Part shown: positions 22,835 to 36,300 of the stretch, in pieces | How the letters are laid out: each line of letters starts with the position of its first letter | How positions within the stretch are numbered: the first letter of the stretch is position 1 | The notes under the pieces: model-generated | The model's input: only the letters and a program-made list of their open reading frames with translations | What the model was told of the DNA's origin: nothing | Databases searched by the model: none | DNA from: Linum tenue | Taxonomy: Eukaryota; Streptophyta; Magnoliopsida; Malpighiales; Linaceae | Assembly (NCBI GenBank): GCA_946122785.1 | Contig: CAMGYJ010000002.1 | Coordinates: forward strand, 20,372,492 to 20,436,491 | DNA: 64,000 nt | Reading direction: 5' to 3' | Program-made: the position numbers and the translations under genes

Positions 22835-23002
22835 GACACTGTCTCTTTTTACCATGTTTGTGCTCGACATTGTAGCAACTTTGCTCCCTGTCGACTTTTT
22901 GCTCTGCACATGGTTCCCGATAGTGTCTCTTCTTACCATGCCTGTGCTCGACACTGTAGCAACTTTGCTCCCTGTCCGCGTTTTGCTTTGCACATGGTTA
23001 CC
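22835..23002 (+). repeat. Two-copy 84-bp tandem repeat
   Basis: Units starting at 22835 and 22919 share the core GCTCGACA(T/C)TGTAGCAACTT and are about 85 per cent alike by eye. They lie in the Helitron leader, right after an exon-like stretch at 22390-22760. Confidence 0.7.
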
Positions 23003-23990
23003 TACATTTTGTAGTTACTCTGCCCGGTTTTAAACTTCTGGATTAGGAAGTGTGCCGCCACTCTTGTCAGTTGGCATCTTTCCCAATATTTTCCATGGTT
23101 GAATTGTCGACCGCTTGTCAACGTCTTTTAGTATATAAGTTTCAGCATTGTGTTCCACTGTGGTTGCCTTTTTTTTGCTGCTTGTCATGCACTTGCATTT
23201 CACACTGTTTTTTTGCAAGCAGTACTAGGGAAAGATGACTCGGTTTGTTTGGTTCTGTCCTGTGTATGTGGCTATGACATTCCCCTCTTTACTTGCTCCC
23301 AATAACATCTGCAGAGGTGTATTTTTTTCCGGTGCCTATTACTTCTCCGCCTACACGGCCCAAGCCTCCCTCTTCTAACTTGCATTAAATGAAACCCATC
23401 ATATCCTACTGATCATCATTAGTTTATTCCCTATCCTATCTGACAACTTTTCTATCTTATGTCATGCCCTCTACTTTTACTTCCATCATTTCTATATTTA
23501 GTTGCCAGATACAACTGTTCATCATCTTCCCCTCAATTCACATCCATTACTGTTGTCTTTGTTCTCAAACAAAGGTACTATGTTCTTAAATGCTTTTTCA
23601 TGTATGCTTCTCCCTACACGTCATATGGGGACCATAATGACTGTTTTGTATATTGCCATCTTCATTATTATTCACCTGCTTCCTTTTTACTTCAGGTTTG
23701 TGCGCACTTTCTGGGTTTTCCGCTTAACTCCACAAGTAATGGTAAGCCATCAATTTTGTCAATGATTATCCTCTTGCATCGTGTATCCTATTTTTCCTAG
23801 AATATTTTGCTAGACTTTTTACTGGTATTCATTGCTTACCATTTCCACTTTTCTCTGTATTTACTTGCACTTTGTGGTTTAGTTTTTCGTCTGCCATTCA
23901 GCCCTTTATTCTGCCTTCACTCTCTATTATGTCAACTTAGTCCTCACTGTTTGTATTGCTCTATTCAGTCTTCTACTGGCCAGTCAACCA
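23003..23990 (+). other. Pyrimidine-rich Helitron leader without recognisable gene
   Basis: T- and C-rich DNA with short ORFs and many possible splice acceptors. Nothing in it resembles a known domain. It leads into the Rep-helicase frame that becomes recognisable after about 23990. Confidence 0.4.
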
Positions 23991-26900
23991 ATCCGATTCC
24001 TGATCATTCAGTTAACTGGAAGCGCCGCCATGTCATGATTGCTCCTTCTTTTACTCCACCAACACCTCGTTCAAATTTACCTCAACGACGCCGTGTCTCC
24101 AGGCTTGACCATCGTTCACGCCTGTGTCCTCTTTTAGAAGATGAACCAGACTGTACCATAACTGGCCAACCATCACCTATTCCAGAGATCCCCAGTGATC
24201 CTCCGTAGTCTCCATCTGCCGGGCCTTCCACTGCTCCTCCACTCACACCCGCCCCATCTATTTTGCCTGCTCGATAGCCTCAGTTTACTCGAACAATCAC
24301 TCATGGTTTACCTGATTATGAATGCCAATTTTGTGGCGCTCGCTTTTGGTACGAGGAAAGGCTTTCTATACATTGCTCAACTGCACCTATCTACACTATG
24401 TGCTGCCAAAAGGGTCGAGTTCGACTCCCTTTCCTTTAAGAAACTCCTCCTTATCTCGAACAAGTGCTGGGGATCAATGGTGGACCAATGGCTGCCCACT
24501 TCCGAGAACAAATTCGGTCGTACAACGCTGCCTTTTCTTTTACGTCATTTGGAGCCCAACTGGATGCACGTGCTTCTCGGACACATGGCACGTATTCATT
24601 TGTCATTTGCGGTGAGAATTATCACCGCATGGGTTCTTTGCTTCCAGTAGACGGGCAGCGTCCGAGGTATTCACAATTACATGTATTCGATCCCCACACT
24701 GAACTTGCTGATAGGCTGCACCATTTTTCACTGTCGGATGCTTCTCTCAGGCCCGATATTGTATCTGGCCTTATGAAGTTATTTGATGTTACCAACGAAT
24801 TGGTTAAGTCATTCAGGAGATATCGCAACCAACTTGCTGATCTAGTGACTGCAAATATGAGACTACGAATAGTCGGGGCTAGAGACACTACAAATCGGCA
24901 GTATGACTTCCCAATAGGTTCTGAACTGGCAGGCTTAATTCCTGGGGATTTTGTTCCTGACAAGGGAGAGCGAGACATCATTATCGATCACCACTTCGAA
25001 GGTGTCAAAAGAATTACAAGTGTCAATCCTAAGTTTGATGCATTGCATTTCCCTGTGCTTTTTCCATATGGTGAAGATGGCTTCCACATCAAGATACCGT
25101 ATGATCCAGTACATGTACCGCCAACTTTGAAGCGCAAGTATATAACTCAACGTGAATATTATGCATTTCGTCTACAACATAAGGATGATGAAGGACAAAC
25201 ATTGATGCGTGGAGGAAAAGCTTTGCAGCACTATATAGTTGATGCATTTTCCACCATTGAACAAAACAGGCTTTATTATTTACGCACTCATCAGGAAGAA
25301 CTCCATGCTGAGTTGTATCAGGGTCTCACGGACGCTTTTTACATAGGTGATGTTACAGGTGATGATGTTGGGCATGTTGTCCTTCCATCATCCTATACTG
25401 GCAGTCCTCGGTACATGAAACAGTTATACTTAGATGCAATGGCTATTGTTCACCATCATGGCAGTCCGGATCTTTTCATTACCTTTACCTGCAACTCTCA
25501 GTGGCCCGAAATAGCATAATCGTTTCGTGAGCTGTGCGGATCCAGAAGTGAGTTGAAACCACAGATAGTTGCTCGAGTTTTTCGAATGAAACTTGATGCT
25601 CTTGAGGATGAGCTTACTAGGTCACAATTTTTTGGAAAAACAGTTGCAGGTTTGCCTTACCATTGTCCATACCGCATGTTTCATCACTTTTATTTTTCAT
25701 GGAACTACTTTTTGATGTACGTGCCTTTCATACATTGCAAACGTCCCTTTGCCCTTCTTTCTGTTATGGTTCCAGTTCATGAAAACCATGTCGTACTAAC
25801 TTTGTTAGTATTGAAATTGACTTCCTAATTCTTAGTAATATTGATGTTACCAGTTTGGTCTTACCATCTACCGTGTCTGGTATCCACATGAATGTTACAC
25901 TTTTATCATTTGCAGTATTTTATCATTGGGTATAGGTTAATCTGCTTGGTTCATTCATTTTGTGCTATCATGTCTTTATTATCGATAGTTCTAACTAATT
26001 TCCAGTATGTTCCTTTGCCTTCTTTTAGCGAATAGGTATCAAAAAAGTAGAGTTTCAGAAAAGAGGTCTACCTCACGTTCACATTCTGTTGTGGCTGGAT
26101 GAGAAGCACAAATTAAATTCACCTGCTGACATCGATGCGACGATTACTGTTGAATTGCCGGATCCAGAACAAGATCCACTTGGCTATGAAATGGTGATAA
26201 AGTTCATGCTTCATGGTCCGTGTGGTTCTGATAATCCATCCAATGTCTGCATGAAAGATGGCTCATGTTCAAAATTCTTTCCCAAATTGTTCAATTCAGA
26301 AACAACAACGGATCAATATGGCTACACAGTTTATCGAAGATGAGACACAGGCATATCAGCTGCAAAAGGATCGGCTATACTTGATAATAGGTACATTGTT
26401 CCGTATAACAGAAACTTGCTTGTCCTCTTCCAAGCTCATATAAACGTTGAACTTTGCCACCAAGGACGTTTGATTAAGTACCTCTTCAAATATATCACCA
26501 AAGGGCCAGATCGTTCTATGGTGGTTGCAGAGAGTCATGATCAGCCCTCTTCTTCCTCAACTGTGACCGGACCCCCTCCACCAATTGACGAGATCAGACA
26601 ATACTTAGACTGCAGAAGTTTGTCATCATATGAAGTAGCCTGGCGTATCTTTGAATTCCCTATCCACGAGAGAACACTGCCTGTCCAGCGCTTGTGTGTG
26701 CATCTCAAAGGGAAACATCGCGTTCCTTATAGAAAGAAACAGAGACTATCACGGATTCTTGCACGTGATGCTGTTTCAGAGACTACTCTCACACAGTGGT
26801 TTTCTCTTAACCAACCGGACCCAGGTGCGCAGTCCTTGCTCTATGCAGAAACCCCAAACAAATATATATGGGCTTTGAAGAAAAAAATGGGCTCAAAGGA

Positions 26901-28594
26901 AGAAAGGCTTTGCAATCGGTCGTATTGTTTATATTCATCCAGGTTGTGGAGATACTTTCTACCTCAAGCAACTTCTGACCAAGATTCGTGGGGCCCTTAG
27001 TTTTGCTGATCTACGTACAGTTAATGGATTCCACTGTCGCACGTATCAGGCTGCTTGTCATCGTCTCGGTTTATTGTCAAACGACGATGAATGGTTTCTT
27101 GTTATCAAAGAGGTTAGCCGGTGGGGCATGTGTCGACTTCTCAAATATTTATTTGTCACAATGCTCATGTTCTGTGAACTATCTGATCCCCTAGGTCTTT
27201 TTGATAAGACATGGGAATTGCTTTCGGATGATATAACATATCAGTGCCAGCGAGATGTTAGTTTCAACAACAATCTTATTCCACCAGAGTTGCCTAAAAA
27301 TAAACTATTGCGGGAACTGCAATGAATGCTAGATGGATATTCAGCAACTCTCTCACATTTTGGCCTCCCACTCCCAACAACTGACCCTCCACTACACGAT
27401 TTGAAACCGCCTCCTGCACATAAACTGTATAGTCCTGTTCTGCTGGACGTTGACTCTGCAGTTCCTGTTCTCACTAGCTTGAATGAACATCAGGCGCTGG
27501 CGTTCCGAATTGTCATAAATTCTGTTTTCCCTAATGAAATCAGATCTCCAAGTTTCTTTTTCCTTCATGGTCACAGAGGCACTGCTAAAACGTTCCTCTA
27601 CAAGACAATTCTTGGCCATATCAAGTAACTTGGCAAAATTGTTCTTGTCGTTGCTTCTTCGGGAATTGCCGCAACCTTGCTCCCTGATGCAACTACAACT
27701 CATTCCCGTTTCAAGATCCCCCTAGAAATTGACCATGGTTCTTCTTGCAATATAAAAAAAGGTACGCCACTTGCCAAGTTGATAGTTGATGCATCCCTCA
27801 TTGTATGGGATGAAGCCCCCATGGTTCATCGGTTGTCTTTTGAGGCAGTTGATCGCGCTTTGTGTGACATTATGAATGTCCCTTTGACCGGTGACCAGTA
27901 TATACCATTTGGAGGCAAAACAGTCATGTTTAGGGGAGACTTTCGCCAGACTTTACCAATTGTGGCTAATGCTGGGAGAGAAGAAAGTGTTGATGCATCC
28001 CTTACACGCTCCTACTTGTGGCCTTTGTGTACTGTGCTCCACCTAACTCAGAACATGCGTGTAACTTCTAATACTGCATACCAGTGGCGAGTTTTTGGTG
28101 GCCAGACCTTTGCAGAATGGACTCTTTCTGTTGGTGATGGATCTGTTCCGGCAAGATCTCTTGCCAATAACCAACCACCTGATTGGATAGAAATTCCAGA
28201 AGCCTTTATGATCCAGTCTCCAGATGCGCCAATTGAGAAGATGACTTCTGAAATATATCCTAATTTCCCTCAAAGGTTTCACAGCGCTTCATATATGACT
28301 GAAAGATCCATCGTGACTCCAACAAACAGCAACGTCACAGAGATTTATACTCATATGCTTTCTTTAGTACCAGGCCCCATACAGACTTATTTCAGTAGTG
28401 ACACATTGCATATTGATGCAACCGATGCAGCACGAATTGAAGCCGAATATCCTATAGAATTCCTTAACACCCTGTCTTTCAACGGCTATCCAGAGCATCA
28501 TATTGACCTTAAGGTCTTTACACCGATCATGTTGTTAAGGAATCTGAACCCAGCTATAGGTCTGTGCAATGGGACGCGCTTGATGATTGTCTAT

Positions 28595-29117
28595 TGTTGG
28601 GTATTTGCGGAAGTAATGGTAATTTAGGATCAACACAAAGGAAACAATTGGTGTTTAATCACTCAATTTATGCTTCACTCAAACAAACAAGGCCTTAACT
28701 TTTGGCACTTGTTTTTTTACAAACACACACGCAGAGACTTCCTTTCTTTTCTTTTTGTTTTGTATGTCTCTGACTTCTTCTCTTCTGCCCATACGCAGGT
28801 ACATATATAAGCACATATAATTGTAATGAAATGCAATAAACAAAACACACCACATGCTCCTTCTCACCATGCAATAAACATAGACAACTAAATAATGCAA
28901 ATGGCCCTTTCTTAAATGGGATGACAACTAACATGGGTCAACCTCTCTTTTAATTCACTTACATGCAGATGCATGTGGTCTTCAACCAAAGTTGCTCCAT
29001 GCATTAAAAATGCCTCTTATCTTTACGTGGGTTGTATAATTTCATCACCATTGGCAGGTTGTGGGTTCATGATTGATTTTATAATTACCTTCAGTTATTG
29101 CGAATTACCATTCAACA
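28595..29117 (-). repeat. copia 3' LTR
   Basis: Starts TGTTGGGTATTTGC and ends ACCATTCAACA in plus orientation, giving TGTT...AACA ends. It is the left copy, downstream of pol for this minus-strand element. Confidence 0.95.
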
Positions 29118-29123
29118 CCCCGC

Positions 29124-32100
29124 TTAATTCGCAATCTGTAGTAGCTCTTTGAACTTCTCGAATTTCTCATGGGTAACCGTCTTTGTCATGATATCTGATG
29201 GCTGGTCCTCGGTGTTGATAAATTCCATCACGATTAATCCTTCATTGACGAGGTCTCGAATGAAATGATGACGCAACTCGATATGCTTCGATCTTGCGTG
29301 AAATACTGGATTTTTTGTCATGGCTATGGCTGACATGTTGTCACAATGAATAATGGTTGGACCATTTTCATTTTGCTGCAAATCAGAAATTAATCTTTTT
29401 AGCCATACCGCTTCGCACGATGCATCTGTAGCTGCGATATATTCTGCTTCCGCTGAAGATAATGCCACAGTTTTCTGCTTCTTTGAGCTCCAGGAAATGG
29501 GTTTTGAACCCAAACAGAATATGTACCCCGATGTGATTTTTCGATCATCCAGTGATCCTGCCCAGTCACTATCGATAAATCCGGCCAGCTTGCTTTCTGC
29601 TTCTTTCTTGTATGTCAGGCCCAATTTCTTAGTACCTTGAGGATATCACAAAATTCTTTTGGCTGCTGCAAAATGAAGTTTGCTAGGTTCATTCATAAAT
29701 CTTGATATAAGACTTACTGAATGACATATATCCGGCCTGGTATGTGTCAGGTATATGAGTGACCCGACGAGACTTCTGTACAACTTTCCATCGACTTTTT
29801 CAGCTCCATCATTGCGTTGTAATTTCTCGTTTAACTCCATTAGTGTTGAGATTGGTTTGCACGTTGCCATGTGAAATCTTTTCAGCATATCTTCGGTGTA
29901 CTTCTCCTGTGAAATAAATATTTCTCCAAGTGACTGCTTCACTTGGATCCCAAGAAAATATTTCATGAGTCCCCAGTCCGTCATCTCGAATTCTTTCATC
30001 ATGGTACTTTTGAATTCTTCGATCATATGTTGACTTGTACCTGTGTAAATCAAGTCATCAACATACAAACACACCATTAGAAAATCTTTTCCTTCTCCCT
30101 TTTTGATGTAGAGAGATGGTTCACTCGGACTTCTTTGAAATCCGTTTTGCTGAAAATATCGATCAATTCTGTTGTTCCAGGCTCTCGGTGCTTGCTTGAG
30201 CCCATATAAAGCCTTTCGGAGATGATAGACCTTGTCTTCTTCTCCTTTTTTCTCATAGCCTCGTGGTTGTTCCACATAGACTTCTTCTTCCAGTTCTCCA
30301 TTCAGAAATGCTGATTTGACATCCAGCTGGTATACTGGTAACTCCAGTTGAGCAGCTAGAGCGAGAACTGTTCTGATGGTCTCCATCCTCGCTACTGGTG
30401 CATATGTCTCGTGAAAATCAATACCTGGCTGTTGTGAATAGCCTTTTGCCACCAGTCGAGCTTTGTACTTCTGGATAGTACCATCTTCATTGAATTTGAT
30501 CTTATAGATCCATTTGAGACCTATAACCGGCTTGTCCTCCGGTTGATCAACAAGCTCCCATGTCTTGTTTTTCTCGATCATAGAAATTTCTGCATCCACC
30601 ACCTCGTTCCAAACTTCTTCTTTGGATGCTTCTTCAAAGACTTGAGGTTCACAAGAAAAATATGCAACATGACTTGTTTCATAAAATTCTCGCAAAGACC
30701 TTGTTTTTAATGGAGGTGAATCCAAGTCTGTTACGACATCTCTGAAGTCGTATCCTTCTGGGCTAGGTGCATAATTTCTTTCTGGACTTACAACTGGATC
30801 TGGGTCGTTGCTGGTGTCTTCTGAAGTTGTTGAGTCCTCCAGAATTTCATAACTTGATGGAGATTGAGAAATTGGATTTTCCCAATGCCACTCCTCCATC
30901 TCATCAAAGATCACATCTCGAGAAACCACCACTTCATTCTTTACTGGATTGTAAAGACGATAGCCTTTGGACTCATCACTGTAGCCAGTGAAGATAAGCT
31001 TCTCTCCCTTTTGGTCAAACTTGTCTAGGTTTGGGGTAGAGATATGTGCATAAGCTATGCACCCAAAGACTTTGAGGTGATTCACCTGTGGCCTCCTGTG
31101 GTGCCACGCATGTATCGGTTTCTTGTTCCGGCCTGCTTTGGTTGGTGATCTGTTGAGGATGTAAATTTTTGTATTGACTGCTTCTGCCCACAAGTTGTTG
31201 GGAAGCTTCTTGGCTTTGAGCATACTTCTTGCCATCTCCACAATCGTGCAGTTTTTCCGTTCTGCCACGCCATTTTGTTGTGGTGTGTAACGAACCGTCA
31301 ACTGCCGTTTGATTCCATTGTTGCGGCAATACTCCATGAATGGAGTATAAATAAATTCTCCTCCACGATCTTTACGGAGAGTTTTGATTTGATGACCGCT
31401 TTCCTTCTCAGCTACTACTTGGAATTGAAGGAACTTGGGAAAAGCTTCCGACTTTTGCTCTAGAAAGAATACCCACATCATTCTGGTGAAGTCATCTACA
31501 AATAGGACAAAATATCTTTTACCGCTGAGTGATTGTGTTCGGGTTGGACCACATATGTCTGCATGTACCAACTCCAATGGCGCTTTTGCTCTCCAAAAAG
31601 TTTTAGGAAATGGTAACCAATGCATTTTGCCATAAATGCATCCTTCACAGATCTTGTCTTTTTTATTGATTTGGGGAAGTCCCACCACCATATTTTTCTG
31701 CCTCAGGAATTTGAGGACCTTGAAGTTGAGATGATCGTATCTAAGATGCCATAGGAAGGATTGATCCATATTTTCACTCTTGAATGCTACTTCACCATTT
31801 TGTGACATAGCAAGAGAGAAAATTCTGTTGGAAGTCATCGGGACTTTGGCCACCATGAAATTGTCTGATTTGTTGATAATCTCGCACACACCATTATCAA
31901 ACAATAGCTTGTAATTTTTCATCATCAGTTGTCCCACGCTCATTAGATTGAGAGTTAGCTCCGGAACATACAAAACATCTCGAATGAGAGTCTTGTTGCC
32001 TTCTTCTGTGCATACAACAACTATGCCTTTTCCTTCCACTTTTAGCTTCTTTCCGTCTCCCAACTTGACTTGAGAGCGGTATTGGTCATCGATGTCGGTG

Positions 32101-32183
32101 AAGGACTCCAGATCTTCAGTCATGTGGTTAGTGCAACCACTATCCACCATCCAGGGAAGCTGTGACTTTTGCTCACCATTCAA
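29124..32183 (-). pseudogene. copia pol: protease, integrase, reverse transcriptase, RNase H
   Basis: The order is protease ([10 protein letters not shown]), integrase with CEGCIYGK zinc part and D,D,E residues in [16 protein letters not shown] and [11 protein letters not shown], reverse transcriptase ([38 protein letters not shown], catalytic YVDDLIYTG) and RNase H (GFIDSDWAG, SSAEAEYIA). Integrase before RT defines Ty1/copia, and the motifs look like the Tork/Tnt1 group. One in-frame TGA (29646-29648) lies just before the RNase H, and the C-terminal end is at 29124. The frame differs by one base from that of gag. Confidence 0.93.
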
Positions 32184-33171
32184 GCATGAAAGGCCACCAT
32201 ATTGCTTTCTTCATTTTTGGTGCCGCTTGACTCGCCTTCTTCTTGCTTGTTCTGGAACCAGCAATCTCTCTGGGAGTGGTTTTGAATTCTGCACTTGGTG
32301 CACTTCAATCTACAGTCTTTTGTTGCATGGCCCACCTTTTTGCAAATTATGCAACTCGAGCCGGTGTAGCCTGATTTTTGTTGTTGATAATTTTGTTTGT
32401 TGTTTCCTCTGTAATTGGATCTTCCTCTTCCTCTACCATGTGATTTTCCCCCTCTCTGTCCTTGCTCCGATCTAGCATATTTACTTTCCGTCATGTTGAC
32501 TTTTGACGAGAAAGCTTGCTCCAATGGCGGTTTGGTGAAGCGGCTCATTCTTTGCTCGTGTGCTACAAGTGAGCCCATCAACTCGCTCATTGGTAGATTT
32601 GCCAAATCTTTGGTTTCTTCAATGACAACAACAATATGCTCGAACTTTGATGACAAACTGCGGAGAATTCTCTCCACAATTATTCTTTCTTCCATGACAT
32701 CACTGGTGGCTTTGATCTGGTTGACTATCTCCGCCACACGCGAATGGAAGTCTTTGATGGTGTCGGTTTCCTTCATCATCAAGTTGTCGAACTGGTTTGT
32801 CGCCTGATGGAGATAGACTTTTCAGAACCTTGAAATTGTTTACGCAAGACATCCCAAACTTCTTTGGCCTTTTTGATGCCATAGATTCTTGGGTAAATAG
32901 ATTTTCTCACTGCTTGCTGAATGATTCTCAAGGCGCTGGCATTTTGCTTGGCATTCTCCTTGTACTCCTTTGTCTGCTTGCCAGCTCGTTTCTTCGAGTC
33001 TTCATCCTCATCTTAAGGATCTTCGTAGCCTTCTTGGACGATATCCCACAGATCTTGAGAGATGAAAATTGGCTCCATTTGGACACTCCAGTACTCGTAC
33101 AATTCTCCATTGAAAATGGGAATTTGATTAGAGGAGGTAGCAAACATGGTGTTTGAAGAAGTTGTTGCCAT
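32180..33171 (-). pseudogene. copia gag
   Basis: The ATG at 33171 starts MATTSSNTMF, the usual start of this gag type. The capsid-like UBN2 region follows. The CCHC knuckle CIICKKVGHATKDC and a second Cys/His cluster lie near the C-terminus. A TAA at 33013-33015 and a one-base shift in an A-run near 32821 break it. Gag ends at a TGA (32180-32182), where the pol frame begins one base off. Copia elements normally have one continuous frame here. Confidence 0.85.
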
Positions 33172-33235
33172 GGATTTTTTAGAAAATTGTGTAGGCTAGA
33201 AATTTGGGGATTTTTGAGAGGATAGAAGGGTATTA

Positions 33236-33250
33236 GCTCTGAGACCAAAT
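33236..33250 (-). promoter_or_regulatory. copia primer-binding site
   Basis: Next to the 5' LTR the minus strand reads TTTGGTCTCAGAGCTAATAC. TGGTCTCAGAGC differs by one base from the initiator tRNA-Met complement TGGTATCAGAGC used by most plant copia elements. Confidence 0.7.
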
Positions 33251-33251
33251 T

Positions 33252-33773
33252 TGTTGGGTATTTGCGGAAGTAATGGTAATTTAGGATCAACACAAAGGAA
33301 ACAATTGGTGTTTAATTACTCAATTTATGATTCACTCAAACAAACAAGGCCTTAACTTTTGGCACTTGTTTTTTACAAACACACACGCAGAGACTTCCTT
33401 TCTTTTCTTTTTGTTTTGTATGTCTCTGACTTCTTCTCTTCTACCCATACGCAGGTACATATATAAGCACATATAATTGTAATGAAATACAATAAACAAA
33501 ACACACCACATGCTCCTTCTCACCATGCAATAAACATAGACAACTAAATAATGCAAATGGCCCTTTCTTAAATGGGATGACAACTAACATGGGTCAACCT
33601 CTCTTTTAATTCACTTACATGCAAATGCATGTGGTCTTCAACCAAAGTTGCTCCATGCATTAAAAATGCCTCTTATCTTCACATGGGTTGTATAATTTCA
33701 TCACCATTGGCAGGTTGTGGGTTCATGATTGATTTTATAATTACCTTCAGTTATTGCGAATTACCATTCAACA
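33252..33773 (-). repeat. copia 5' LTR
   Basis: Right-hand copy, with the same TGTT...AACA ends as the 3' LTR. It holds the promoter for this minus-strand element. Confidence 0.95.
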
Positions 33774-34169
33774 TCTATTTGGGTCACTATGTTATTAAGG
33801 GTCTCATAATGGGAGGTACATTTAATTGGAAAACTGTAGCTATTCCTAGAGTTGTCCTTAATATCAACGACAACCGCTGGCCCTTTGTGCTTAAACGACG
33901 GCAATTCCCGGTTCGGCCTCTGCTACGACATGACCATCAATAAAAGCCAGGGGCAAACATTACTGAGTGTTGGTGTTTACTTACCGAAACCTGTCTTTAG
34001 TCATGGTCAACTTTATGTTACTGTATCTCGAGTCAGAACAGCTGCAGGTCTACGATTCCTCATTGTCAATGAACCAAACATCCCCTCAAACTACACTCGC
34101 AACATAGTGTACCATGAGCCATTTAGTGGTCTTGGAAACACAACAGAGGTCACCACACTGCCACTGTAA

Positions 34170-35160
34170 TGGTATGTTTCGACCCTCCCAACAACCTTAT
34201 TCCATTTTATTTTGACCACAACTTACATTTTGTCGTGTTCTTTGCAGTAGAGCTGTTACTCACCTTATCATCACTTAGATTTCATTTACGGTACCCTACA
34301 CAGTAGAACAGGTCAGGAATCCTTCTTTTATATTCTCATCTTAAATAATTTGTACTCCTGAACCCCGCTACAGTCCCACTTACCAAGCTTCTCACTTTTG
34401 CAGCGCTGGCTCATCAGGACTTCAAACCTGTTTTTGTATGTTTATGCCCTGTTGTTCAAACACTCGCCACTCTTCCCTGTCATTGTTCACGTTTCTACAG
34501 TTTGTTCTGCAAACATCCTGACTGATACAAAAATTGCAGTTCACATAACCTTCCAGGTCAGATGTTTGTTTCAGGCATATTCGGTTGCTTACCTATGACT
34601 TCTTGTCTGATATCTGATAGTTAAAGCTTTGTTCTTGTGTATATATCGCTTTTAATTTCCTTAATTCTTTGGAGTTCCTTATGCTTAGGACACGAAAAAA
34701 AATAGTCTACGGTCACGCCGTTTAAACATAGAAGCAGGAAATGAACCACTTCCCAACATTCTCTGCTGTGTCAATTATGGTTGTGTATTGATGCTACATC
34801 ATGTTGCTTTGCTAATATTTGTTGCCGACTTCGAAACTGCCCTCCATTTCTAGCGGTGCTTATTCTTCCAAACCCCTTGATGATTATGGATGGTCCTTAT
34901 GTTCGTTGAAGCCATAGATATACATAACAAATCCAGACACCTCCAATGTTTTTCGACCTTCTACATTGTGTATCATTTTTAACAGGCCCTCACCCAAACG
35001 GCCCAACCGTTCCCAATGGGCCAAACATTTAATAACTATCACCAACCACACCAAACACCACCCTACCTTCATTATCCTACTTTCCTTAGATGTTTCGCCG
35101 CACTCTCGGCCTACTTCCGCCCCTTCCAGCGACGCTGAGTTCACCGGTTCTCTGTGACCA
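34170..35160 (+). other. Helitron DNA between helicase and RPA-like gene
   Basis: AT- and T-rich, with no recognisable coding region. Probably the 3' untranslated part of the helicase and the promoter of the next gene. Confidence 0.4.
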
Positions 35161-36300
35161 GTAATGACGACTGATTACACACTCGCTTGGGCTCCAACAG
35201 GTTTAATTCTTGACTTTTTCGAACTACCCTGTACATTACCGGCCTTAATGGGTGGTTCTACATCCGTTCCTTTTACAATCTTCTTACTTAAATGTAGATC
35301 TATCGGCTGCGCCTCTGGTACTTCGCTCGCTCCATCTTGGTCACAACGTCAACCCCATCATTCTCCGTCTACTCAACCGATGGGTCGAGAAAGACCAGAC
35401 TGACCCCTCAGAGCCTGCCACATTTCACACACTTTGGATTGACAAAAATGTATGACTATTCTTGGATCTATTTATTTAGTTCTGCATGTTATTAATATCT
35501 CTTTACTCTTTGCTTTTTTAGGAAGATTTAATCGAAGGGTTTGAGTGCTTTACCCTCGCGTATTCTGAAACCTTTTCTTTGGTAATCGATCGCGTATATC
35601 TACTCCCTTGGGTATCAACGATTGAAAAAAGACCCTTGAATCGAACATGTGGTCACCCATATCGTCTATGCATCACACCAACGACCATCCTGTAGGAACT
35701 CGACGAAATCCCACCCTATCCATGGTTTCCATGAAAAGGATTTAATTCAACACCATTCTCTGAGTTGGGGCAATTCGTGAATTTAGAAACCGAATATAAA
35801 GGTATCTACTTCAGTTTGTCTATTCACTTTGTTAATATTCTTTGACCATTCTGTTACCCCTCCGAGATATCGTTGGTCCAGTTTTGAGCATAGCAAAGAA
35901 CCAAACACGCTCAGGTGACAATTTCCTGATAACTGCAATGCTTCAAGATAGTCGGTGCGTATATTCTCGTGGTTTTCGTTCGCTCCATTTTTACACCAAC
36001 TTTAGCACTTTGTCACCATATTTACACTGCCATTTTGTAGCGGAGATACTATTTTCGTGGACTATACTTCAACTCATCAAGCTTTTTCACGGTCATTCAT
36101 AACAAAACTGGAACAACAAGGACCAGTTGTGTATGCATTGATTGCGATGAAATTCATGGGAATGGAAGGTTTTTGCACATTGTATTCGTATTGTCCTATT
36201 GTTAATCACCTAAATTTTTAACTAATCTGTTACCAACAACTTTTGATCAAGGAGATGGGAGACTATGCTTCACCAACATACAGAGTTCTCGAATCATAGT
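35161..36300 (+). pseudogene. RPA-like gene, first downstream copy
   Basis: An exon ending at 35449 reads LNRWVEKDQTD through HTLWIDKN. An intron with GTATGA donor follows, and the next exon from 35522 begins EDLIEGFECF. A further exon near 35866-35953 reads DIVGPVLSIAKN with FLITAMLQDS, the second block shared with the other copy (DLTGRLLSV with VLITAIIENT). These blocks match the domain order of RPA large-subunit-like proteins of plant Helitrons, which would coat single-stranded DNA during rolling-circle transposition. Frames are interrupted and the end is unclear; relics may extend to about 37100. Confidence 0.5.

Larger units (their letters stand above)
28595..33773 (-). mobile_element. 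Ty1/copia LTR retrotransposon inserted in the Helitron helicase
   Basis: Two LTRs (28595-29117 and 33252-33773) flank a minus-strand gag-pol. The 5-bp duplication TCTAT is present at 28590-28594 and 33774-33778. The LTRs differ by seven substitutions and one T-run indel over 522 bases (about 98.7 per cent alike), so the insertion is recent compared with the decay of the host Helitron. The helicase reading continues exactly across the insertion. The element itself has become defective through stops and frameshifts. Confidence 0.96.
23995..34169 (+). pseudogene. Helitron Rep/PIF1 helicase, broken by stops, frameshifts and a copia insertion
   Basis: The frame first shows a zinc-finger-like region (YECQFCGARFWYEERLS, then MCCQKGRVRLP) and the Helitron_like_N region (24464-25519). 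An intron ends at 26028, after which the Rep HUH motif appears (GLPHVHILLWL, 26059-26091); the Tyr motif IKYLFKYITKG follows at about 26474. The PIF1 part begins near 27470. Its Walker A is altered (GHRGTAKTF instead of the usual GGTGKTF), Walker B is DEAPM, and the FRGDFRQTLPIV and NGTRLM blocks are present up to 28594. It resumes after the copia element at 33774, with INKSQGQTL, SHGQLYVTVSR and the C-terminus at 34169. In-frame stops lie at 24206, 24275, 24437, 25517 and 26341, and frameshifts near 26880 and 33915. Confidence 0.85.
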
